DNA of 64,000 bases from Leifsonia sp. 466MF (GCF_900100265.1 NZ_LT629696.1:2294001-2358000), one strand, 5' to 3'; shown: positions 24,839 through 33,552, counted from the first letter of the stretch. Notes: a model not told the origin generated them from the sequence alone. Numbers and translations are program-made.

Positions 24839-26067
24839 CGACGCAGAAGGAAGACCATGACATCGCCAAAGAGGCGTATCTCGTCGACCCGCTGGCCCGG
24901 GACCCTCCGTACACCGCAGGCTCAAGATTCAAGGTAGGTCCCGACGATGTCGAGTACCTCGTCTACGACTCGCACCACGATCCGGTCTCCGGGTTCCAGG
25001 GCATGGCGGTGGTGCCCGTGGTCGCAGGCAAGCCGGACTTCTCGCACGTCACGATCGCATTCGCCGGCACGAACCCGGAGCATCGGGCGGACATCCTCGC
25101 AGACACCATGTCGGTCGTGGGCGGGGACACCGGGCCCGGTACGCAGGCGTCGGAGGCGATGGAGTTCGCCCGACGGGTCCGGGAGAGCGTCAAGAAAGAG
25201 CACCCCGAAGCGTCGTACTCCACGGTGGGGCATTCGCTCGGCGGGTGGCAGGCGATGCTGGTCGCGGCAGAGTTCGGTTGGGCCGGAGTGTCCTTCAATG
25301 GTCCGGACCCCTGGGACAGCCTTTCTCCGCGGGCGAAGGAATGGCTTCAGAGGCAGCGGGACGCCGGCCGTAACCCGATGGTCAACTATGTCAACGAGTG
25401 GGACCTGATCGGGAACCTGTCGGGCAACGGCACCGGGGCCGCGAAGTACGTCGGCGGTCCGCGGGGAAAGGGACCATTCGGTCACCACGATCTGGAGACG
25501 GCCTACGAGTTCAACGCCGACGGCTCGCTCAAGCGTCTGGGAGTGGAGGGTCGCAGCGACTGGGAGATCAGCCAGAACCAGGTTGCGGGACTCCCGGCCG
25601 GCCTGCAGCCTCAGTTCACGCCGATCATCGCCGGCCTGTACGGACGTCTGCGCCTGCCCCTGGTCGGAGAGGTCGTCGGAACCATCGCCTCCGGCGCCAC
25701 GGTCCTGGTCGATACCGTGGCCGCGCTCGACCTGGCCTCCTCGATCGGCTCGCTGGGCATCTCCCTGGAGGCCATCAAGGCGGCGAACGCCGGCCTTCCC
25801 GGTCAGCTGCAGTCCGTCCTGGATGCCGGCAGGAGCACGGTGTCGATGATCCCCTTCGTCACTCCGGCGGATGTAGAGGAATGCATCAGCACCCACCGGC
25901 TGAATCCGCACCAGCGCATCGACCTCGACGCGGTCGCAGAGGTGGACCGGCGCGTCGACACTCACACGCTCGTGGTCGCCCAATTGTCCGAAGGGGTCGT
26001 CAAGGCCGTCGTTCACACACTGGAGCAGGATGGCCAGTGGGCGTCCCGCTTCTCACCGCTGCGCTGA
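24835..26067 (+). CDS. Lipase-like alpha/beta hydrolase with C-terminal helical domain (TslA-like toxin candidate)
   Basis: A 410-residue protein without a signal peptide. Residues about 35-245 form a class-3-lipase-like hydrolase: VTIAFAGTNPEHR (oxyanion region), Ser134 in STVGHSLGGWQ, Asp190 in NYVNEWDLIGNL, and His217/218 in GPFGHHDLETAY. The remaining about 165 residues are helical, with hydrophobic Gly/Ala-rich stretches (ATVLVDTVAALDLASSIGSL), and resemble no enzyme. A catalytic N-terminus, a helical C-terminus, no Sec signal, coupled lipoproteins before and two small helical genes after together match the layout of the staphylococcal type VII lipase TslA. This is inference from architecture. 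No type VII secretion ATPase or WXG100 gene is in the window. A cytosolic esterase remains possible. Confidence 0.7.
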   Translation: MTTQKEDHDIAKEAYLVDPLARDPPYTAGSRFKVGPDDVEYLVYDSHHDPVSGFQGMAVVPVVAGKPDFSHVTIAFAGTNPEHRADILADTMSVVGGDTGPGTQASEAMEFARRVRESVKKEHPEASYSTVGHSLGGWQAMLVAAEFGWAGVSFNGPDPWDSLSPRAKEWLQRQRDAGRNPMVNYVNEWDLIGNLSGNGTGAAKYVGGPRGKGPFGHHDLETAYEFNADGSLKRLGVEGRSDWEISQNQVAGLPAGLQPQFTPIIAGLYGRLRLPLVGEVVGTIASGATVLVDTVAALDLASSIGSLGISLEAIKAANAGLPGQLQSVLDAGRSTVSMIPFVTPADVEECISTHRLNPHQRIDLDAVAEVDRRVDTHTLVVAQLSEGVVKAVVHTLEQDGQWASRFSPLR

Positions 26068-26079
26068 AAGGAGACGCTC

Positions 26080-26439
26080 GTGTCGTTCTTACCGGAGATC
26101 TCGTCCAGCACCATTGCTGACGTGCTGGATGACGCCCTCAGAACCGCCTCGGACGCGGTCGAAACCCTGACTCACGTCGATCAGATCCTGCACCGGGCTG
26201 CGGTCGACCTGCTGAACCTCGCCCTCCCGACAATCGTCCGGGCCGGTTCGGTACCGGTGCAGGCGGCCGCCCTGGCGGTCGTTTCCGCCTCGAGCGGCCG
26301 TATCGGCCTCACCCTCGGTGGCGCCGCGTTCAGCAACACCGTGCTCGGAGGCGAGGTCGCGAAGAAGGTCGCCCAGGGGATCGACACGCTGAAAGCGGAC
26401 AGCGACTACGGCAAGGCGGTGAACAGCATCACATGGTGA
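26080..26439 (+). CDS. Small helical protein downstream of the lipase (partner candidate)
   Basis: A 119-residue protein, mostly helical. An acidic/polar N-terminal half (STIADVLDDALRTASDAVE) is followed by an Ala/Gly/Val-rich stretch (SSGRIGLTLGGAAFSNTVLG) and a charged end. No family is recognised. AAAGGAG six bases before the GTG is an excellent ribosome-binding site, implying strong translation. It starts 12 bases after the lipase stop and overlaps the next gene. In type VII lipase systems two such small proteins bind the helical targeting domain of the effector; the position suits that role, but I see no diagnostic motif such as WxG. Confidence 0.6.
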   Translation: MSFLPEISSSTIADVLDDALRTASDAVETLTHVDQILHRAAVDLLNLALPTIVRAGSVPVQAAALAVVSASSGRIGLTLGGAAFSNTVLGGEVAKKVAQGIDTLKADSDYGKAVNSITW

Positions 26440-26762
26440 CGTATCGATCGCTCGGCGAACTCGAGAGCGCCCACGACGAGGAGAGCGCAGCTGCCCGGCG
26501 CCGACTGGAAGACGCGGAAGAGCATCTCATGCACTACCGGTCGCAGATCGACCGGATCCAGGAGAGCGTCTACCAGGCCGTCGCTCAGCATGGTGCCGCC
26601 GATGACCCCGACTTCCGCCACGAGTTCCAGCGTTTCGCCGACCGGCACGAGGAAGCGGCTCACGAGGCGGACCGCGTCGTGACCAGGTACCAGGAGCAAT
26701 ACGAAGACCTGCAGCGAGAGCAGTCCCGCGAACGGGAACGGTTTGTACAAGATCACCGCTGA
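26433..26762 (+). CDS. Small coiled-coil protein downstream of the lipase (partner candidate)
   Basis: A 109-residue, highly charged helical protein (AARRRLEDAEEHLMHYRSQI, later RVVTRYQEQYEDLQREQSRE), expected to form two long antiparallel helices. The size and helix-turn-helix hairpin shape, with a break near GAADDPDF, resemble the WXG100-like/Lap partners of LXG effectors, but a WxG motif is absent at the turn. It overlaps the preceding gene by 7 bases (4 if translation begins at the GTG at 26436), so the pair is cotranslated. It is the last gene of the accessory module before convergent metabolic genes. Confidence 0.6.
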   Translation: MVTYRSLGELESAHDEESAAARRRLEDAEEHLMHYRSQIDRIQESVYQAVAQHGAADDPDFRHEFQRFADRHEEAAHEADRVVTRYQEQYEDLQREQSRERERFVQDHR

Positions 26763-26797
26763 AGCCCCGGGCCGGCCAAGACGGTCCACGCCGGTGC

Positions 26798-26851
26798 GGT
26801 TGACGCGACACGCCGTCCGCCCGAGAGCGGGAACGGCATGTCTCGTCAACC
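26798..26851. terminator. Terminator-like inverted repeat
   Basis: GGTTGACGCGACA (26798-26810) and TGTCTCGTCAACC (26839-26851) pair at 12 of 13 positions. It lies between the convergent end of the lipase module and the 2-oxoacid dehydrogenase operon, so it may end both transcripts. It is unlike families A to E. Confidence 0.5.
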
Positions 26852-26860
26852 AGATACTCG

Positions 26861-28273
26861 CTAGACGAGGGTGAGGACGGAGGCGGGGTCGGCGAGGATG
26901 CGGCCGATGTCGGCGAGGAAGCGGGAGGCCTGCTCGCCGTCGACGATCCGGTGGTCGAACGTCAGCGCGAGGGTGAGCACCTGGCGGAGCGCGATGCCGC
27001 CGTCGTGCTCCCACGGCTGACGACGCACCGCGCCCACAGCGAGGATCGCCGCCTCACCGGGCGTCAGGATGGGCGTCCCCGCATCCACGCCGAACACGCC
27101 GACGTTGGTGATCGTGATCGTGCCGCCGCTGAGGTCCGCCGGGGCGGTCCGACCCGCCCGCGCGGTCTCGGCGAGGCTGCGGATCGCGCCGGAGAGGCCG
27201 CCGAGCGTCATGCCGTCCGCGTCTCGGATCACCGGCACCATCAGCCCACGCGGCGTCGCCGCCGCGATGCCGAGATGCACGTACTCCGCCTGGACGATCT
27301 CGTTCGCGGCATCGTCCCACCGGGAGTTGACCTCCGGGGTTCGGCGCACCGCAAGCAGCAGCGCCTTGGCGACGACGGCCAGCAGCCCCGGCCGCGCCTC
27401 GGCCAGCTCGGGCAGCGCGCGCAGTCGCGAGATCAGCTCCATCGTCGGCGTCACGTCGATCGTCAGGAACACGGTCGCCTGCGGCGCACCGAACGCGCTC
27501 CGGACCATCGCGTCGGCGGTCGCCTTGCGGACGCCCCGGATCGGGATGCGCTTCTCGCGCGCTCCCGCATCCACCGTGGCCGCGCCGGCCGCTGTCGCGG
27601 AGCCGCTCCCCCGCTGTTCGGCGTACTGCTGCACATCCCCACGCGTGATCAGCCCGCGGTCACCCGAGCCGGCCACCGACGCCAGGTCGACACCGAGCTC
27701 GCGCGCGAATTTGCGCACCGGCGGGGTCGCGCGCGGGCGCTCGGCCAACGCGGTCGCCGTCGCGCCCGTGTTCGGGGCCGGCGAGGCAGCTGAGGCAGTC
27801 GCAGCCACAGTCGTCACGGCCGTCTGGGCCGTCGCGACCGAACCCGCACCCGCCGCCGCACTTCCGGCCACGGCCAACCCCGGCCGTGCCCTCCGCGCCG
27901 GGCGCGCACCCGACTCCGGCCGCGCGCCATATCCGACCAGCGTCGGCTCTCGCCCGTCCGGCGACGCCGCAGGAGCCGTCTCCGACGCGGGAGCAGCAGG
28001 AGCCGCCAGCGCGTCCCCCTCCGGCTCGCCCGCATCCACCTCGAACGCCACGAGCGGCTCGCCGACGGCCACCGTGACCCCCGGCTCCACGAACAGGCGG
28101 GAGACGCGCCCGTCGTACGGCGCCGGCAGCTCGACGAGCGCCTTGGCCGTCTCCACCTCGGCGATGATCTGGTTGAGCTGCACGGTGTCGCCGACGGCGA
28201 CCTTCCAGGCGACCAATTCCGACTCGGTCAGTCCCTCGCCGAGGTCGGGCAGCGCGAACTCGCGGACGGCCAT
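26861..28273 (-). CDS. bkdC: Dihydrolipoyl acyltransferase E2 of a branched-chain 2-oxoacid dehydrogenase
   Basis: A 470-residue E2 core enzyme. The lipoyl domain (residues 1-80) has the lipoylated Lys in VETAKALVE, and a long Ala/Pro/Thr-rich linker follows. The E1/E3-binding domain (PPVRKFARELGVDLASVAGS) precedes the catalytic acyltransferase domain, which ends in FDHRIVDGEQASRFL with the catalytic His and Asp. It transfers the acyl group from lipoamide to CoA. The ATG shares one base with the TGA of the E1 beta gene. No E3 gene lies nearby, so a shared dihydrolipoamide dehydrogenase must be encoded elsewhere. An acetoin or pyruvate complex is the alternative; gene order favours branched-chain acids. 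Confidence 0.87.
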   Translation of the reverse strand: MAVREFALPDLGEGLTESELVAWKVAVGDTVQLNQIIAEVETAKALVELPAPYDGRVSRLFVEPGVTVAVGEPLVAFEVDAGEPEGDALAAPAAPASETAPAASPDGREPTLVGYGARPESGARPARRARPGLAVAGSAAAGAGSVATAQTAVTTVAATASAASPAPNTGATATALAERPRATPPVRKFARELGVDLASVAGSGDRGLITRGDVQQYAEQRGSGSATAAGAATVDAGAREKRIPIRGVRKATADAMVRSAFGAPQATVFLTIDVTPTMELISRLRALPELAEARPGLLAVVAKALLLAVRRTPEVNSRWDDAANEIVQAEYVHLGIAAATPRGLMVPVIRDADGMTLGGLSGAIRSLAETARAGRTAPADLSGGTITITNVGVFGVDAGTPILTPGEAAILAVGAVRRQPWEHDGGIALRQVLTLALTFDHRIVDGEQASRFLADIGRILADPASVLTLV

Positions 28274-29283
28274 CAGTCCTCCACCCCGCTCAGCGAGTTC
28301 GGGCGGTCCATGGCGCGGTCGATGCCGTCCAGGATGCGGTCCAGGTCCGGCAGGTGCGCCGACTCCAGGCGTGCCGGCGGGTACGGGATGTCGTGCCCGG
28401 TCACACGCACCGGCGCGTGCTCCAGGTGGTAGAAGCACCGCTCGGTGATCGACGCCGAGATCTCGGCGGCCAGCCCTCCCGACAACGCAGCCTCATGCGT
28501 CACCACGAGACGGCCGGTGCGCTTCACCGACGCGACGACCGTGTCGAGGTCGAGCGGCGACAGCGAGCGCAGGTCGATGACCTCCACCGACACGCCCTCG
28601 TCGCCCGCGGCCACGGCCGCGTCGCGCGCGAGTTGCACCAGTCCGCCGTACGTGACCAGGGTCACGTCGGTGCCCTGCGTCAGCACCCGCGCTGTGCCCA
28701 TCGGGCGCGCGTCGGCGAGCGGGGCGTCCTCATCCACCTCGCCCTTGGCGTGGTAGCGGCGCTTCGGCTCGAAGAACAGCACCGGGTCGTCCGACGCGAT
28801 GGCCTGCTGGATGAGCGTGAACGCGTCCTGCGGATCGGACGGGCTGACCACTCGCAGCCCGGCGGTGTGCGCGAAGTACGCCTCCGGCGAGTCCGAGTGG
28901 TGCTCGGCCGAGCCGATGCCGCCCGCGAACGGCACCCGGATCACGATCGGCATGCGCACAGCGCCCTGCGTCCGGTAGTGCATCCGCGCGACCTGGTTCA
29001 CGATCTGGTCGAAAGCCGGATAGATGAAGCCGTCGAACTGGATCTCCACCACCGGCCGGTACCCGCGGTACGCCATCCCGACCGCCGTGCCCAGGATCCC
29101 GGACTCCGCGAGCGGCGAGTCCATCACCCGGCGCGGCCCGAACTCGGTCTGCAGGCCGTCCGTGACGCGGAAGACGCCGCCGAGCGTGCCGATGTCCTCC
29201 CCCATCAGGACGACGTGGTCGTCGGCGGCCAGCGCTCGCCGGAGCCCGGCATTGATGGCCTTGGCCATGCTCAGTGAGGTCAT
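28273..29283 (-). CDS. bkdB: 2-oxoacid dehydrogenase E1 beta subunit
   Basis: A 336-residue transketolase-like subunit that completes the thiamine-diphosphate site with E1 alpha. Recognisable stretches are VLMGEDIGTLGGVFRVTDGL (the Glu that activates the cofactor), DSPLAESGILGTAVGMAYRG, EIQFDGFIYPAFDQI, HHSDSPEAYFAH and VIDLRSLSPLD. The start codon overlaps the stop of E1 alpha as ATGA, and its own stop overlaps the E2 start, so the three are in a fixed ratio. Length and motifs match branched-chain/pyruvate E1 beta of Gram-positive bacteria. Confidence 0.9.
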   Translation of the reverse strand: MTSLSMAKAINAGLRRALAADDHVVLMGEDIGTLGGVFRVTDGLQTEFGPRRVMDSPLAESGILGTAVGMAYRGYRPVVEIQFDGFIYPAFDQIVNQVARMHYRTQGAVRMPIVIRVPFAGGIGSAEHHSDSPEAYFAHTAGLRVVSPSDPQDAFTLIQQAIASDDPVLFFEPKRRYHAKGEVDEDAPLADARPMGTARVLTQGTDVTLVTYGGLVQLARDAAVAAGDEGVSVEVIDLRSLSPLDLDTVVASVKRTGRLVVTHEAALSGGLAAEISASITERCFYHLEHAPVRVTGHDIPYPPARLESAHLPDLDRILDGIDRAMDRPNSLSGVED

Positions 29284-30470
29284 CGTCCGTCGCTCCCCAC
29301 GAAGGTGCGCAGGTAGCGCGAGTAGTGGTCCCGCTGGCGCGTGAGGCCGGTGTGCGGTTCGGCGTACACGTTGTCGAAGACGGTGAGCGGGTCGGGGTCG
29401 GCGAGCGTGGTGATGCCCGCGCGCATCTCTGCCGCGACGGCGTCGGCCTTCGCGGTGATCGCCGCGCGGCGTTCGTCCGTGAGGGCTCCCTGCGCGACGA
29501 GGTACGCCTCCACCCGGGCGAGCGGGTCCTTGCCGCGCCAGGCGTCGAGTTCGGACGCGTCGCGGTAGCGGGTCGGGTCGTCGGCGGTCGTGTGCGGTCC
29601 CATCCGGTACGTCACCGCCTCGATGAAGGTGGGGCCGCCACCGGAGCGGGCGCGGTCGAGCGATGCGCGCGTCACCGCGAGCACGGCCAGCACGTCGTTG
29701 CCGTCGACACGGACGCTCGGCACGCCGAAGCCGGGCGCGCGGTCGGCGATGGGACGCTGCGCCTGAAGGGACACCGGCTCCGAGATCGCGTACTGGTTGT
29801 TCTGGCAGAAGAAGATCACGGGGGCCGCGTACGTCGCCGCGAAGATCAGTGCTTCGTTCACATCCCCTTCGCTGGTGGCGCCGTCGCCGAAGTAGGCGAC
29901 CGCCACCGCATCGGTGCCGTCGGCCTGGATGCCGAGGGCGTAGCCGGTCGCGTGAAGCGTCTGAGCGCCGATGATCACCTGCGGGGTGGCCATGTTGATG
30001 TCGTACGGGTTCCAGCCGCTCTGGGTCGTGCCGCGCCAGACACGCAGCAGGTCGACCAGGCCGGCGCCGCGGCAGTACGCGACGCCGTGCTCGCGGTAGC
30101 TGGAGAAGACGAAGTCGTCGGTGCGGAGCGCGCGCCCGGAGCCGATCTGAGCGGCCTCCTGGCCCAGCAGCGGCGGCCAGAGACCGAGCTCGCCCTGACG
30201 CTGCAGTGCGGTCGCCTCGGCGTCGATGCGGCGGATGACCTGCATGTCCTCGTAGAGCGCGAGCAGCTGGTCGGTTCCGATGTCGGAGACCCAGGCGTCG
30301 TAGCGGTCGTCCTCGTGCCGGACGCCGTCGGAGTCGAGGAGGCGGACGAGCCCGAGGTCGCTCATGCTGGTCTCGCGGAGGCCGTCCTCGCCGAGCCGGA
30401 GCTCGTCCATGGCACCGAGGTCCGTGTGGGAGCCGCCCCGACGGGTGGCGGGCTGATTGTCGATCGTCAC
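29280..30470 (-). CDS. bkdA: 2-oxoacid dehydrogenase E1 alpha subunit
   Basis: A 396-residue ThDP-binding subunit that decarboxylates the 2-oxoacid. The cofactor motif is VAYFGDGATSEGDVNEALIF, followed by FFCQNNQYAIS. SSYREHGVAYCRG and GPHTTADDPTRYRD are further family landmarks, the latter near regulatory Ser/Thr sites in eukaryotic homologues. A long N-terminal extension of about 60 charged residues precedes the conserved core. The start is a GTG; the leader of about 80 bases follows a TAGCCT box. It heads the three-gene operon opposite an Lrp-type regulator, which probably senses the branched-chain amino acids that feed the pathway. Confidence 0.9.
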   Translation of the reverse strand: MTIDNQPATRRGGSHTDLGAMDELRLGEDGLRETSMSDLGLVRLLDSDGVRHEDDRYDAWVSDIGTDQLLALYEDMQVIRRIDAEATALQRQGELGLWPPLLGQEAAQIGSGRALRTDDFVFSSYREHGVAYCRGAGLVDLLRVWRGTTQSGWNPYDINMATPQVIIGAQTLHATGYALGIQADGTDAVAVAYFGDGATSEGDVNEALIFAATYAAPVIFFCQNNQYAISEPVSLQAQRPIADRAPGFGVPSVRVDGNDVLAVLAVTRASLDRARSGGGPTFIEAVTYRMGPHTTADDPTRYRDASELDAWRGKDPLARVEAYLVAQGALTDERRAAITAKADAVAAEMRAGITTLADPDPLTVFDNVYAEPHTGLTRQRDHYSRYLRTFVGSDGR

Positions 30471-30559
30471 GGTTCACGCAACCTTCACTCTCGCGCCCGG
30501 CCGACGCTGCTTGTGGCGCGCACGACCGGCTTCCGGCCCCTTCGCCGGAATTAGGTGGA

Positions 30560-30587
30560 AGGCTACGCTGTGCGATCAGCGCGCACA
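30560..30587 (-). promoter_or_regulatory. Putative promoter and operator of the bkd operon
   Basis: On the minus strand TAGCCT (30565-30560) fits a -10 box for E1 alpha. Just upstream the palindrome TGTGCG-N7-CGCACA (30569-30587) lies where a regulator could block or recruit polymerase. The divergent Lrp gene makes it a candidate site for that protein, though it does not match the E. coli Lrp consensus. Confidence 0.35.
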
Positions 30588-30641
30588 ACCATCGGCGTGT
30601 CGACCGTGCAGGATGCACTATCCGGCCGGACGCGCTGCTGC

Positions 30642-30647
30642 TAGGTT
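30642..30647 (+). promoter_or_regulatory. Leaderless -10 box of the Lrp regulator
   Basis: TAGGTT ends 7 bases before the ATG of the regulator. No Shine-Dalgarno is present in between, so transcription probably starts at or next to the A of the start codon. Confidence 0.55.
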
Positions 30648-30654
30648 TCACACT

Positions 30655-31119
30655 ATGCGCAGCTTCGACAGCACCGACCGTCGCATCCTTCTGGCCCTCG
30701 CAGACGACCCCCGATCGACGAACGTGTCCCTCGCCGATCGGCTCGGCCTCAGCCGCAACACGGTCCAGGCGCGGGTCGCCGAGCTGGAGCGCAGCGGCGC
30801 GTTCCTGTCATTCGAGCGGCGCATCTCCGCCCGCGTCGCCGGGTATCCGCTGGCCGCCTTCGTCAACGTGCACGTGCGGCAGCAGCGGCTGGCGGCGGTC
30901 GTGGAGAGCCTCGCCGCCATCCCCGAGATCGTGCAGGCGCACGGGCTGTCCGGCCCGTCCGACCTACTGCTGCGCGTCGTGTGCGTCGACGCGGAGGACC
31001 TCTTCCGCATCACCGGCATCATCCAGTCGACGGACGGCGTCGACCGCGCAGAGACATCCCTCGACATGGGCGAGCTCATCCCCTTCCGCCTGCGCCCCCT
31101 CCTCACCCGCGACGCCTGA
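30655..31119 (+). CDS. Lrp/AsnC-family transcriptional regulator
   Basis: A 154-residue regulator with an N-terminal winged helix-turn-helix (FDSTDRRILLALADDPRSTN, then LADRLGLSRNTVQARVAEL) and a C-terminal RAM ligand-binding domain (residues about 65-145, AFVNVHVRQQRLAAVVESLA). Members bind amino acids or 2-oxoacids and act as octamers. Placement back-to-back with E1 alpha suggests a BkdR-like activator or repressor of branched-chain acid breakdown. The ATG follows TAGGTT by 7 bases, so autoregulation would occur on a leaderless promoter. A family A hairpin follows the stop. Confidence 0.88.
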   Translation: MRSFDSTDRRILLALADDPRSTNVSLADRLGLSRNTVQARVAELERSGAFLSFERRISARVAGYPLAAFVNVHVRQQRLAAVVESLAAIPEIVQAHGLSGPSDLLLRVVCVDAEDLFRITGIIQSTDGVDRAETSLDMGELIPFRLRPLLTRDA

Positions 31120-31121
31120 CC

Positions 31122-31195
31122 CACGCCATCAGCTCCTGAGTTTTTCGGCCCGAAACCCGCCAGCCGACCCGAAAAACTCAGGAGCTGATGGCGTG
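31122..31195. terminator. Long hairpin, family A copy 3
   Basis: Arms 31122-31148 and 31169-31195 are perfectly complementary over 27 bases around a 20-base loop. The inner stem CAGCTCCTGAGTTTTTCGG is shared with copies 1 and 2, while the outer stem CACGCCAT differs from copy 1 yet still pairs. It separates the convergent lrp and pnp genes. Confidence 0.85.
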
Positions 31196-31263
31196 ATTGC
31201 CGAGCCGGACGCACGAAGGCCGCGCCGACAGAGTCGACGCGGCCTTCGGTGAGGTGCGAGAGC

Positions 31264-33552
31264 TCACGCCTCGGCGGGAGCCTCCACGGGGGCGGTCTCG
31301 GCGGGGGCCTCTGCGGCCTCCTCCGTGATCACCGGGGCGAGCGACAGCTTTCCGCGGTCGTCGATCTTGGTGATCTCGACCAGGACCTTCTGTCCGACTC
31401 CGAGCACGTCCTCGACGTTCTCCACGCGCTTGCCACCGGCGAGCTTGCGGACCTCCGAGATGTGCAGCAGGCCGTCCTTGCCCGGGAGCAGCGAGACGAA
31501 CGCGCCGAACGCGGCGATCTTGACGACGGTTCCGAGGAACTGCTCGCCGACCTCCGGGTTGGTGGGGTTCGCGATCGCGTTGACCTGGGCGCGGGCCGCC
31601 TCGGCCGAGGGGCCGTCGGTGGCGCCGATGTAGACGGTGCCGTCCTCCTCGATGGAGATCTCGGCGCCGGTCTCGTCCTGGATGCCGTTGATCGTCTTGC
31701 CCTTCGGGCCGATCAGCTCACCGATCTTGTCGACCGGGATCTGGACCGAGATCACGCGCGGCGCGGTCGGGGCCATCTCATCCGGACGGTCGATCGCGGC
31801 GTTGAGCACGCTCAGGATGGTGGTGCGGGCGTCCTTCGCCTGCTTCAGCGCGCCGGCGAGCACCGACGACGGGATGCCGTCGAGCTTCGTGTCGAGCTGG
31901 ATCGCGGTGACGAACTCGCTGGTTCCTGCGACCTTGAAGTCCATGTCGCCGAGCGCGTCCTCCGCGCCCAGGATGTCGGTGAGCGCCGCGTAGCGGGTCT
32001 CACCGTCGACGACGTCGGAGATCAGGCCCATGGCGATGCCGGCGACCGGGGCGCGCAGCGGCACACCGGCGTTCAGGAGCGACAGGGTGGAGGCGCAGAC
32101 GGAGCCCATCGAGGTGGAGCCGTTGGACCCGAGGGCCTCGGACACCTGACGGATCGCGTACGGGAACTCCTCGCGGCTCGGCAGCACCGGCACGAGGGCG
32201 CGCTCGGCGAGGAAGCCGTGCCCGATCTCGCGACGCTTCGGCGACCCGACGCGGCCGGTCTCACCGGTCGAGTAGGGCGGGAAGTTGTAGTGGTGCAGGT
32301 AGCGCTTGTGCGTCACCGGCGAGAGCGAGTCGATCTGCTGCTCCATCTTGAGCATGTTCAGCGTGGTGACGCCCAGGATCTGGGTCTCGCCGCGCTGGAA
32401 GATCGCCGAGCCGTGGACGCGCGGGATGACCTGCACCTCGGCGTCGAGCGGACGGATGTCGGTGAGGCCACGACCGTCGATGCGGATGCCCTCGCGGAGC
32501 ACGCGGCCGCGCATGACGACCTTCGACACCGACTTGTAGGCGGCCGAGAACTGCGACAGCGTCTCCGCGGGCAGGACTCCCGCCTCCACCTTCTCGGTGA
32601 GGGCGACCTTGACGCGCTCCTTGAGGGCGTCGTCGGCGTTCTGGCGCTCGATCTTGTCGGCGATCTGGTACACGTTCACCAGCTCGTCGTAGGCGAGGCC
32701 GGCGACGTTGTCGTAGGTCTCCTGCGAGTAGGGCAGGAAAACCGGGTAGTCGGCGATGGCCTTCGCGGCCTGCTCGGCGATGACGTTCTGCGCGCCGACG
32801 AGCTGGCGGATGAACGGCTTGGCCGCCTCGAGGCCCTGCGCGACGATCTCCTCGTTCGGCTTGACCGCTCCACCCTGGATGAGGTTCCAACTGTTCTCGG
32901 TGGCCTCCGCCTCGACCATCATGATCGCGACGTCGCCCTCGGAGCCGTCCTCGTTGGTGAGGACGCGGCCGGCGACGATGAGGTCGAACACGGCCTCCTT
33001 GAGCTGCTCGGCCTTCGGGAAGGCGATCCACTGGTCCTCGTGGGTGCCGTTGCCGGGGATGAGCGCGAGGCGCACACCGGCGATCGGGCCGGAGAACGGC
33101 AGACCGGAGATCTGCGTGGAGGCGCTGGCCGCGTTGATGGCGAGCGCGTCGTAGAACTCGTCCGGAGCGATGCTCAGGACGGTGATGACGATCTGCACCT
33201 CGTTGCGGAGGCCGTCGACGAACGACGGGCGCAGCGGGCGGTCGATCAGGCGGCACACCAGGATCGCCTCGGTGGAGGGGCGGCCCTCGCGCCGGAAGAA
33301 CGAGCCGGGGATCTTGCCTGCGGCGTACGAGCGCTCCTCGACGTCGACGGTCAGCGGGAAGAAGTCGAAGTTGTCCTTCGGGTGCTTGCTGGCGCTGGTC
33401 GCGCTCAGAAGCATGGTCTCCTCGTCGAGGTACGCGGCGACGGCGCCCTGCGCCTGCTGGGCGAGGCGTCCGGTCTCGAACCGGACGGTACGGGTGCCGA
33501 AGCGGCCGTTGTCGAGAACGGCTTCGGCGAATTTGATTTCAGGACCTTCCAA
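31264..33552 (-). CDS. pnp: Polynucleotide phosphorylase / guanosine pentaphosphate synthetase
   Basis: A 762-residue phosphorolytic 3'-5' exoribonuclease, part of RNA degradation. It has two RNase PH domains (about residues 15-225 and 330-560, with [20 protein letters not shown] and MSSV-region equivalents such as [20 protein letters not shown]), a KH domain near 600-660 ([20 protein letters not shown]) and an S1 domain ([19 protein letters not shown]). An Ala/Glu/Pro tail ends the protein. The start codon is TTG, supported by AAAGGAGA 8 bases upstream. Unlike the usual rpsO-pnp operon, about 6 kb of accessory genes lie between the two here. Confidence 0.95.
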   Translation of the reverse strand: MEGPEIKFAEAVLDNGRFGTRTVRFETGRLAQQAQGAVAAYLDEETMLLSATSASKHPKDNFDFFPLTVDVEERSYAAGKIPGSFFRREGRPSTEAILVCRLIDRPLRPSFVDGLRNEVQIVITVLSIAPDEFYDALAINAASASTQISGLPFSGPIAGVRLALIPGNGTHEDQWIAFPKAEQLKEAVFDLIVAGRVLTNEDGSEGDVAIMMVEAEATENSWNLIQGGAVKPNEEIVAQGLEAAKPFIRQLVGAQNVIAEQAAKAIADYPVFLPYSQETYDNVAGLAYDELVNVYQIADKIERQNADDALKERVKVALTEKVEAGVLPAETLSQFSAAYKSVSKVVMRGRVLREGIRIDGRGLTDIRPLDAEVQVIPRVHGSAIFQRGETQILGVTTLNMLKMEQQIDSLSPVTHKRYLHHYNFPPYSTGETGRVGSPKRREIGHGFLAERALVPVLPSREEFPYAIRQVSEALGSNGSTSMGSVCASTLSLLNAGVPLRAPVAGIAMGLISDVVDGETRYAALTDILGAEDALGDMDFKVAGTSEFVTAIQLDTKLDGIPSSVLAGALKQAKDARTTILSVLNAAIDRPDEMAPTAPRVISVQIPVDKIGELIGPKGKTINGIQDETGAEISIEEDGTVYIGATDGPSAEAARAQVNAIANPTNPEVGEQFLGTVVKIAAFGAFVSLLPGKDGLLHISEVRKLAGGKRVENVEDVLGVGQKVLVEITKIDDRGKLSLAPVITEEAAEAPAETAPVEAPAEA

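Noticed and set aside
23962-26762. Integrated prophage or transposon carrying the lipase module
   Set aside because: No integrase, transposase, terminal repeats or tRNA attachment site is visible; only mildly lower GC suggests transfer.
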